From positions 1 to 64,000 of the forward strand of contig JBGPBV010000005.1 of assembly GCA_041481445.1 (NCBI GenBank): a stretch of 64,000 bases of DNA, read 5' to 3'. Numbering within the stretch: the stretch's first letter is position 1; every line of letters starts with the position of its first letter. The notes beneath the pieces were generated by a model that worked only from the letters and a program-made list of their open reading frames with translations, searched no databases and was not told where the DNA came from. Origin of the DNA: AA29 sp041481445. Its GTDB lineage: Bacteria > Acidobacteriota > Vicinamibacteria > Fen-336. A program made the position numbers and the translations under genes. Positions 58,388 to 64,000 of this stretch are shown piece after piece.

Positions 58388-59706
58388 GCGGCCGCCGCGT
58401 GGTGGTGATCGGGGGGGGACCCGCCGGCATCAAGGCCGCCCACGAGCTCGTCAAGGCGGGCGCGGAGGTGACGCTGCTGGAGACCGCGCCTCTCCTGGGC
58501 GGCCTGGCCAGCGTGTTCGACGTGCAGGGCGTGCGCATCGAGCGCTACTACCACTTCATCTGCAAGGGCGACGACCACCTGTTGGCCACCCTCGACGAGC
58601 TCGGGCTGTCGCACAAGCTCCACTGGCGCGACTCGCGCATGGCCTACTTCGTCGACGGGACGCTCTACCCGTTCCTCACCCCCGTCGACCTCCTGACCTT
58701 CCGGGCCCTGCCCCTCCGGGACCGGCTGCGCGCGGGGGCGGCCCTGAAGCTGGCCCAGCGCATGCGCGAGGAGGACCTGGCCCCGCGCCAGGCCACCGCC
58801 TGGCTCCGCCACATGTTCGGGGACCGTACCTACCGCGTCATCTGGGAGCCGCTCATGCGCTTCAAGTTCGCCGAGCACGCGGACGAGGTGAGCGCGGCCT
58901 GGATCTGGGCGCGCATGGTGCGCCTCTCGCGTTCACGCACCTCGCCCTGGCGCGAGGAGCTCGGCTACATCGAGGGCGGCAGCGCCACCGTGATCGACGC
59001 CCTGGGCGAGGACCTCCGGCGCCGGGGCGGGCGCGTCGTGCTCCGGGCGCCCGTCGGGCAGATCCTGCTGGAGGACGGCCGCGCCACCGGCGTCCGTGTC
59101 GGCGGGGAGACCCTGGCCGCGGACGCCGTCATCTCCACCGTCACGACCTCCCGCTTCCGGCAGCTCGCGCAGGGCCTCGACGGCTCCTACGTGCGCGGGC
59201 TCGAGCGCATCCCCACCATCGGCATCTTCTGCCTGTTCCTGCGCCTGAAGGAGCAGGTCACTCCGTTCTTCTGGGTCAACACCCACGACCCGCGCGTGCC
59301 CTTCGCGGGCATGATCGAGTACACGAACCTCAACCCGCTGCCGGAGCTGGGCGGCGACCACATCCTCTACGTGCCGCAGTACCTCTCGGCGGAGGACCCG
59401 CGCTACGCGCAGTCGGACGAGGAGGTGCTGCGAACGTACACGGACGCGCTGGCCCTGATCAACCCCGCCTTCGACCGGCGCCAGGTCGTGTTCTCCGCCG
59501 TGTTCCGCGACCGCTACGCGCAGCCCATCTGCCTGACCGACTACCGCACCACGACCCCCACCGTCCAGACGCCGGTGGCGAACCTGTTCCTCACCGATTC
59601 CTGCCAGCTCCACCCCCACGACCGGACGATCAGCGGCTCCTTCGGCCTCGGACTCGAGGCGGCCCGGGGCGCGGCGGCCGCCCTCGCTCACGGCGGCGCA
59701 CGATGA
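58384..59706 (+). CDS. FAD/NAD-dependent oxidoreductase (amine-oxidase/UGM-like)
   Basis: The 440-residue flavoprotein has the dinucleotide fold VVVIGGGPAGIKAAHELVK with E at the end of strand 2 (VTLLETAPLLGGLAS), YIEGGSATVIDALGEDL, and a C-terminal FAD motif (NLFLTDSCQLHPHDRTISG). Homologues in polysaccharide loci are called protoporphyrinogen-oxidase-like or UDP-galactopyranose-mutase-like. Reaction unknown: a sugar-ring or polyprenol redox step is plausible. It sits between the two family X membrane genes. Confidence 0.82.
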   Translation: MSGRRVVVIGGGPAGIKAAHELVKAGAEVTLLETAPLLGGLASVFDVQGVRIERYYHFICKGDDHLLATLDELGLSHKLHWRDSRMAYFVDGTLYPFLTPVDLLTFRALPLRDRLRAGAALKLAQRMREEDLAPRQATAWLRHMFGDRTYRVIWEPLMRFKFAEHADEVSAAWIWARMVRLSRSRTSPWREELGYIEGGSATVIDALGEDLRRRGGRVVLRAPVGQILLEDGRATGVRVGGETLAADAVISTVTTSRFRQLAQGLDGSYVRGLERIPTIGIFCLFLRLKEQVTPFFWVNTHDPRVPFAGMIEYTNLNPLPELGGDHILYVPQYLSAEDPRYAQSDEEVLRTYTDALALINPAFDRRQVVFSAVFRDRYAQPICLTDYRTTTPTVQTPVANLFLTDSCQLHPHDRTISGSFGLGLEAARGAAAALAHGGAR

Positions 59707-61055
59707 GCGCCCGTCTCGCCGGCTGGCGCCGGCTGGTCCTGCTCCTCGTGGCGGGGGCGGGGCCGCCGGTGCTCGCGGTCGCCGAGCGCCGAGTGCCGGC
59801 GGCGCCCCTGGCCGCCCTGGCCAGCATCGCCGCGATCACCGCCGGGCTGGTGGTCCTGGAGGAGACACTGAGGCGGGCCGGCCACGGCGCGGTGTCCGTG
59901 GCCTCGACCGTCCTCACCCTCTACGGGACCGCGCTCGTGTGGCACGAGGCGGTCGAGCCGGGCCTCGCCGCCTCGACCTTCCTGGCCGGCGCCCTGATCG
60001 TGCGCGGGTGGCCGGCCCGCGCCGGGCAGCGCCCGCCGGCGGCGATCGCTCGTGGCGCGCTCCTCGGCGTCGTCCTGATCGCCGTGGCCCTGCTCACGGA
60101 GACCGCCACCGGCGCGCGCGTCACGCTCGCCGCCGGCGCCCCCCCATTGCTGGACGCCCTCTTCTCGTCTCGCCATGGCGCTTTGTTCTGGACGCCGGTC
60201 CTCACCCTCGGGGTGGCCGGCCTCGTTGGCCGCGCCGCGCGCGGGCGAGCCGACGCCGCCGGCGCCCTGGCCGCCCTCACCGTGATGGCCCTGGTCGACG
60301 CGAGCCTGCGGCCCTGGTGGACGGGAGGGTTCGCCAACGCGCGCCTCCTTCCCGCGCTTCCGCTCCTCGCCCTGGGCCTCGCGGAAGGCCTGGAGGTGGT
60401 GCGGGCGACCGCGGTGCGCCGTCCTCTCGTCCTCGCCGCGGGCGCGGGCGCGGCGCTGGTGGCCTGGAACCTCCTGCTGATGGCGCAGTACCGGGCGGAG
60501 ATGATCCCGCGCGACGACACGGTGTCGTTCCCGGCGGTGGCCGAGAACAGCGCCGAGATCGTCCAGGCGACGGTGGGCGCACCCGTGAGCTGGCCCGCGA
60601 GCTGGCTCTTCGCGGCGCGCCACGGCCTTCCCGCCGCGCGCTACGACCTCCTCGGCGGACAGGACGTGCTGGCCGCGGGGCCCTCACGGTTCCGGCTCGG
60701 TGACCTCGAAACGGAGCGAGCGCTCCTGGGCGAGGGCTGGAGCGTCCGCCACCCGTGCGGACGCGCGGTCTGCCGCGAGGTGGAGGGCGGACGCGCGCGC
60801 GTGTTCCTCCCCGTGGTCGACCCGGGGCCGGCGGAGGTGCGCGTGAGCGCGCAGGGATCGGGCACGCTCGCCGTCCGCCTCGACGGCGTCGAGATCGGGC
60901 GCGGCACGCTGACGGAGGCCTTCACGGAGGTGGGGGGCGAAGTCCCGGCCGAGCGTCTCCGCCGCGGGCCCAACCCCCTCGAGCTCGAGGTCTCGCCCGG
61001 AGGACGGGCGGCGGTGGAGTCGCTGCGCATCCTCCCGGGGCCAGGGGCGCGATGA
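59703..61055 (+). CDS. Truncated paralogue of the 56420 GT-C-like protein
   Basis: The 450-residue protein shares LFSSRHGALFWTPVLTLG, WWTGGFANARLLPALPLLAL, WPASWLFAARHGLPAARYD and GEGWS-type tail segments with the gene at 56420, but the N-terminal loop with the acidic DxD-like motif is absent; the start is a short hydrophobic stretch. It therefore probably lacks catalysis, or acts as a partner. The beta-type C-domain (VRVSAQGSGTLAVRLDG) is retained. Start ATG overlaps the oxidoreductase stop. Confidence 0.75.
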   Translation: MSARLAGWRRLVLLLVAGAGPPVLAVAERRVPAAPLAALASIAAITAGLVVLEETLRRAGHGAVSVASTVLTLYGTALVWHEAVEPGLAASTFLAGALIVRGWPARAGQRPPAAIARGALLGVVLIAVALLTETATGARVTLAAGAPPLLDALFSSRHGALFWTPVLTLGVAGLVGRAARGRADAAGALAALTVMALVDASLRPWWTGGFANARLLPALPLLALGLAEGLEVVRATAVRRPLVLAAGAGAALVAWNLLLMAQYRAEMIPRDDTVSFPAVAENSAEIVQATVGAPVSWPASWLFAARHGLPAARYDLLGGQDVLAAGPSRFRLGDLETERALLGEGWSVRHPCGRAVCREVEGGRARVFLPVVDPGPAEVRVSAQGSGTLAVRLDGVEIGRGTLTEAFTEVGGEVPAERLRRGPNPLELEVSPGGRAAVESLRILPGPGAR

Positions 61056-61822
61056 ACGTCGAGGAATACGGCCGGATGTACGACGCGGAGGAGAGCCAGT
61101 GGTGGTACGCCGGGATGCGCGCCATCAGCCTCTCCCTCCTCGCCCGGGAGTGGCCGGACGGTCAGGCCCAGGGCCGGCTCATCCTCGACGCCGGGTGCGG
61201 GACGGGCAACAACCTCGCCCACTTCCGGCGTTTCGGCCGTACCGTCGGCATCGATCTCTCGGACGAGGCCCTGCGCTTCTGCCGCGGACGCGGGGTCACC
61301 GTGACCCGCGGCAGCATCCTCGCCCTCCCGTTCGCGGACGCAAGCTTCGACGCGGTGACGTCGTTCGACGTCCTCTACCACGCTTGGGTCGAGGACGACC
61401 GGAAGGCGGTGCGCGAGGTCGTGCGCGTCCTGCGTCCCGGAGGCCTGTTCCTGGTGCGCGTGCCCGCCCTCAAGATGCTGTGGGGAGCCCACGACGAGGC
61501 CGTGCTCTCGCGCCATCGCTACACCACGGCGGAGGTGCGGCGCCTGCTCGAAGGCGAGGGGCTGGAGGTGAGGCGGCTGAGCTACGCCAACTTCCTCCTC
61601 TTCCCTCTCGTCGCCACCCGGCGCACCCTCGACCGCATCCTCCACCGTCACGGCTCGGACGTGGGCTTCCTGCCCCCGCCGATGGAATGGGCCTTCCGCC
61701 GCCTGCTCGGCCTGGAGGCGCGGATGATGCGGCACGTGTCCCTGCCGGTGGGGGCGAGCGTCTTCGCCCTGGCCCGACGGCCGAGGCCGGCGCCGGCGAA
61801 GGGCGGTTTAGAATCGCGATGA
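61052..61822 (+). CDS. SAM-dependent methyltransferase (class I)
   Basis: The 256-residue protein has EESQWWYAGMRAISLSLL, ILDAGCGTGNNLAHFRRFG (motif I), GIDLSDEALRFCRGRG and LRPGGLFLVRVPALKMLWGAHD. This Methyltransf_11-type protein with the WWYAGMR opening is common near polyprenyl-sugar enzymes. ATG start, overlapping the previous stop. Its own stop overlaps a 7-codon mini-ORF. Confidence 0.86.
   Translation: MNVEEYGRMYDAEESQWWYAGMRAISLSLLAREWPDGQAQGRLILDAGCGTGNNLAHFRRFGRTVGIDLSDEALRFCRGRGVTVTRGSILALPFADASFDAVTSFDVLYHAWVEDDRKAVREVVRVLRPGGLFLVRVPALKMLWGAHDEAVLSRHRYTTAEVRRLLEGEGLEVRRLSYANFLLFPLVATRRTLDRILHRHGSDVGFLPPPMEWAFRRLLGLEARMMRHVSLPVGASVFALARRPRPAPAKGGLESR
61809..61814 (+). promoter_or_regulatory. 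Candidate -10 near the coiled-coil gene
   Basis: TAGAAT, the same hexamer as two other -10 candidates here, lies in the last codons of the methyltransferase. It ends 24 bases before the ATG at 61839. No -35 is evident. Confidence 0.3.
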
Positions 61823-61842
61823 TGCCGCGCGGACACGCATGA
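61819..61842 (+). other. Bridging mini-ORF (MMPRGHA)
   Basis: Seven codons starting ATG at the methyltransferase stop (ATGA) and ending TGA on the next ATG (ATGA). It makes the 4-base-overlap chain continuous through a 16-base gap. Function may be translational coupling only. Confidence 0.3.
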
Positions 61843-62423
61843 ACGACCGGCAGCAGGTCGCGGAGGAGCTGCGCCGCGTGCGCGAGGAGGTGCGCGCGCG
61901 CGCCCTGCACGAGGCGGCGGCCGTCCTCCCCACCGCTCCCGCGGTGAAGGTCCCGGGGCCCATGCCTCCCGATCGCGACCCCACCCCGGTCGCGCCCGTC
62001 CCGCGCCCGGACAACGCCGCCCTCAACGAGGCCTGGCGCATCCGCGGCGCCGCCGCCCCTGGCTGGCGAGGACGCCTGGCCCGGGGCCTGGGCCGCCTGC
62101 TCGCGCGCGTCCTCGACGCCCAGGAGTCCTTCAACTCGCGCCAGGTGCGGTTCGACAACGAGCTGCTCGCCTACATCGACGCGCGCCTGGACGCCACCCA
62201 CCGCCACTACGACGACGTGCTCGGCCTGCACGGCCGGCACATGGGCGAGATCGACGAGCGCCACCTCATCCTGCAGGAGGAGCTGGTCGCGCACGTGCAC
62301 GACCTCGTCCGCCGCGTCGACCTCGTGCTGGCGGAGTCGGAGAAGGGCCGCCTGGGCCTGGAGCGCGACCTGCGCGAGGTGCGGGAGCGGCTGCGGCAGC
62401 TCGAGGAGCGTCTGGTCCGTTGA
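61839..62423 (+). CDS. Small coiled-coil protein in glycan operon, unknown function
   Basis: The 194-residue protein is almost all helix: an N-terminal charged coil (QVAEELRRVREEVRARALHE), a Pro-rich stretch (about 38-60), then FNSRQVRFDNELLAYIDARL and a heptad-rich tail (DLREVRERLRQLEERLV). Many bacterial glycan loci have a similar helical segment either alone or at the N-terminus of glycosyltransferases, perhaps to hold enzymes together. No catalytic motif is visible. Its stop overlaps the TTG of the next gene. Confidence 0.72.
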   Translation: MNDRQQVAEELRRVREEVRARALHEAAAVLPTAPAVKVPGPMPPDRDPTPVAPVPRPDNAALNEAWRIRGAAAPGWRGRLARGLGRLLARVLDAQESFNSRQVRFDNELLAYIDARLDATHRHYDDVLGLHGRHMGEIDERHLILQEELVAHVHDLVRRVDLVLAESEKGRLGLERDLREVRERLRQLEERLVR

Positions 62424-63475
62424 CGAAACCCAGGACGGTCCTCGTGTGCGCCGCCCAGGCGCCGTTCATCACGGGCGGAGCGGAGATCCTGGTGTCGGAG
62501 CTGCGCGCGAACCTGGAGCGCCACGGCTTCCGGGCGGACGTGGCCGCGGTGCCCTTCAAGTGGTACCCGGTGTCGGAGCTGGTGCGCCAGGCCCTGGCCT
62601 GGCGCCTGCTCGACGTGACCGAGAGCAACGGCACGCCGGTGGACCTGGTCATCCCGACCAAGTTCCCCAGCTTCCTGGTGCGCCACCCGCGCAAGGTCGC
62701 CTGGCTCTTCCACCAGCACCGGGAGGCCTACGACCTCTACGGCACCCCGTACTGCTCGTTCCGCGACACCCCGGAGGACCGGCAGGTGAAGGACGCGATC
62801 CAGGCCATGGACACCTCCGCCCTGTCCGAGTGCCGGGCCGTCTTCACGATCTCGCGCAACGTGGCCGAGCGGCTGCAGAAGTACAACGGCCTCGGCGGGG
62901 AGCCCCTCTATCCGCCCCCCCACCACCTGGGCCGCTACCGCACCGACGGCTACGCGGACTACCTCTTCTACGCCGGCCGTCTCGACCGCCTCAAGCGGCT
63001 CGACCTCGCCATCGACGCCATGCAGCGCGTGAGGAGCGGGGCCCGGCTCAAGATCGCGGGGGCGGGGCCGCTGGAGGGCGAGCTGCGCAAGCAGATCGAG
63101 GGGCTGGGCGTGGCCGACCGCGTCGAGCTCGTCGGCTTCGTCTCCGCGGACGAGCTCATCGCCCTCTACGCGGGGGCGCGGGCCGCCTACTACGCCCCCC
63201 TGAACGAGGACTACGGGTACGTGACGGTGGAGGCCTTCCTCTCGAAGAAGCCGGTGGTCACGACCTCGGACGCGGGGGGCGTCCTCGAGTTCGTGACCGA
63301 CGGTGAGACGGGAGTGGTGGCGGAGCCCACCCCGGAGGCGATCGCCCAGGCCATCGACACGCTCTGGAGCTGGCCGGAGGCGCGCCTCCGGGAGATGGGC
63401 GAGGCGGGCCGGCAGCGCGTGGCCGGGATCTCGTGGGACCACGTGATCGAGCGGCTGACGGAATCCCTCCGGTGA
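62420..63475 (+). CDS. GT4 glycosyltransferase
   Basis: The 351-residue GT-B protein has VLVCAAQAPFITGGAEILVS, AWLFHQHREAYDLYGTPY, LFYAGRLDRLKRLDLAIDAM and YAPLNEDYGYVTVEAFLSKK. Start is TTG, overlapping the coiled-coil gene as TTGA. Part of the same chain, likely adding one repeat-unit sugar. Confidence 0.88.
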   Translation: MTKPRTVLVCAAQAPFITGGAEILVSELRANLERHGFRADVAAVPFKWYPVSELVRQALAWRLLDVTESNGTPVDLVIPTKFPSFLVRHPRKVAWLFHQHREAYDLYGTPYCSFRDTPEDRQVKDAIQAMDTSALSECRAVFTISRNVAERLQKYNGLGGEPLYPPPHHLGRYRTDGYADYLFYAGRLDRLKRLDLAIDAMQRVRSGARLKIAGAGPLEGELRKQIEGLGVADRVELVGFVSADELIALYAGARAAYYAPLNEDYGYVTVEAFLSKKPVVTTSDAGGVLEFVTDGETGVVAEPTPEAIAQAIDTLWSWPEARLREMGEAGRQRVAGISWDHVIERLTESLR

Positions 63476-64000
63476 TCAAGGTCGCTCTCTGGAGCCCGCT
63501 GCCCCCGTCTCCCTCCGGCATTGCCGACTACGTCGCGGAGACGCTGCCCGCGCTGGCCCGGCACTTCGAGGTGGTCACGGTCGCGGAGACACCGAACGTG
63601 GTGCCGGAAGCCGACCTCCATCTCTACCACCTGGGCAACTCGCCCGCGCACGCGTTCGTCTACCGCGCCGCCCGCGCGCAGCCGGGAGTGGTCGTGCTGC
63701 ACGATTGGAGCCTGCACCATCTCGTCCTGCGGGAGACGGTCGAGCGCGGCGATGTCTCCGCCTACCTGCGCGAGATGCGGCGCGCCTACGGGGAGACGGG
63801 CACCTTCGTGGCGCGCCAGGTGGCGCGGGCGCTGGGCGGAGACCTGCTGCCGGCGCTCTTCCCCTTGAACGACCGCATGCTGGAGGGCAGCCTGGGCGTG
63901 GTCACGCTGAGCGCACAAACCGCCGCCCGCGTCGCCCGGCGCCTGCCCGGGCGGCCGCGCCTGCATCTCCCCCATCACCTGTCGCTGCCGATCGAACCTC
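63472..64000 (+). CDS. GT4 glycosyltransferase, N-terminal part (cut by window edge)
   Basis: The 176 visible codons begin VIKVALWSPLPPSPSGIADY and continue with VVLHDWSLHHLVLRETVERG and SLGVVTLSAQTAARV, the N-domain of a GT-B glycosyltransferase. The GTG start overlaps the previous stop as GTGA. The donor-binding half lies beyond the window. Confidence 0.8.
   Translation, partial: MIKVALWSPLPPSPSGIADYVAETLPALARHFEVVTVAETPNVVPEADLHLYHLGNSPAHAFVYRAARAQPGVVVLHDWSLHHLVLRETVERGDVSAYLREMRRAYGETGTFVARQVARALGGDLLPALFPLNDRMLEGSLGVVTLSAQTAARVARRLPGRPRLHLPHHLSLPIEP

Noticed and set aside
1..64000. tRNA, rRNA, CRISPR, insertion sequences, prophage or attachment sites
   Set aside because: I scanned by eye for cloverleaf ends, repeat-spacer series, transposase motifs and integrases and saw none. 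A profile search could still reveal a diverged tRNA.

Overview
This is high-GC (roughly 70-75% by eye) bacterial chromosomal DNA with dense coding and no rRNA, tRNA, CRISPR array, insertion sequence or prophage that I could recognise. Gene content (TonB/energiser-like proteins with poly-proline linkers, the yajC-secD-secF set next to tgt, HEAT-cyclophilin, a large surface-glycan locus with an O-unit flippase) suggests a Gram-negative, diderm organism. Gene order and style resemble Acidobacteriota or a related uncultivated lineage. That assignment is inference; no marker gene here proves it.

Layout. 1-18.9 kb is housekeeping and envelope sequence: a partial TonB-like gene and an antiporter, a second TonB-like gene, secF-secD-yajC-tgt (minus strand), ddl and a TPR protein (plus), two tiny lysine-rich ORFs between hairpins (9.88-10.13 kb), HAD phosphatase, HEAT-cyclophilin, a GT2, a PilZ protein and a VWA protein (minus), then ychF and a zinc-ribbon protein (plus). 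From 18.9 kb to the right edge is an almost continuous plus-strand surface-polysaccharide locus. It encodes four GT2 polyprenyl-phosphate-sugar-synthase-like proteins, six large polytopic GT-C-like membrane proteins, nine other glycosyltransferases (GT4, GT9 and a capsule-type GT-B), two SDR epimerase/dehydratases, a DegT aminotransferase, two NeuB-like synthases, an SpsF-like cytidylyltransferase, a fused CMP-sugar synthetase-PseG protein, a Wzx flippase, three methyltransferases, a deacetylase, a GNAT protein and an FAD oxidoreductase. Only two genes inside it run the other way: a truncated kinase-like membrane protein (37.1-38.3 kb) and one GT-C-like protein (43.3-45.2 kb). A periplasmic Cu/Zn superoxide dismutase follows the flippase gene.

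How the genes work together (inference): GT2 enzymes would load sugars on polyprenyl phosphate for the GT-C proteins. The dehydratase, aminotransferase, PseG, NeuB and CMP-synthetase activities would supply a CMP-nonulosonic acid (legionaminic/pseudaminic-like). The GT4/GT9 enzymes would assemble the repeat unit and Wzx would flip it. No initiating phosphoglycosyltransferase, Wzy, Wza or Wzc was seen, so the locus probably continues beyond the window or relies on genes elsewhere.

Most joints are 4-base start/stop overlaps (ATGA, GTGA, TTGA and apparently CTGA and ATAA), so translational coupling is pervasive. Several gene groups have a -10-like hexamer only 6-17 bases before the start codon with no ribosome binding site, which suggests leaderless transcripts. 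The features most worth follow-up are the duplicated lysine-rich micro-ORF/hairpin unit, the two parallel nonulosonate modules, the kinase remnant between them, an SDR whose YxxxK tyrosine is replaced by Asn, and the unusual start codons.
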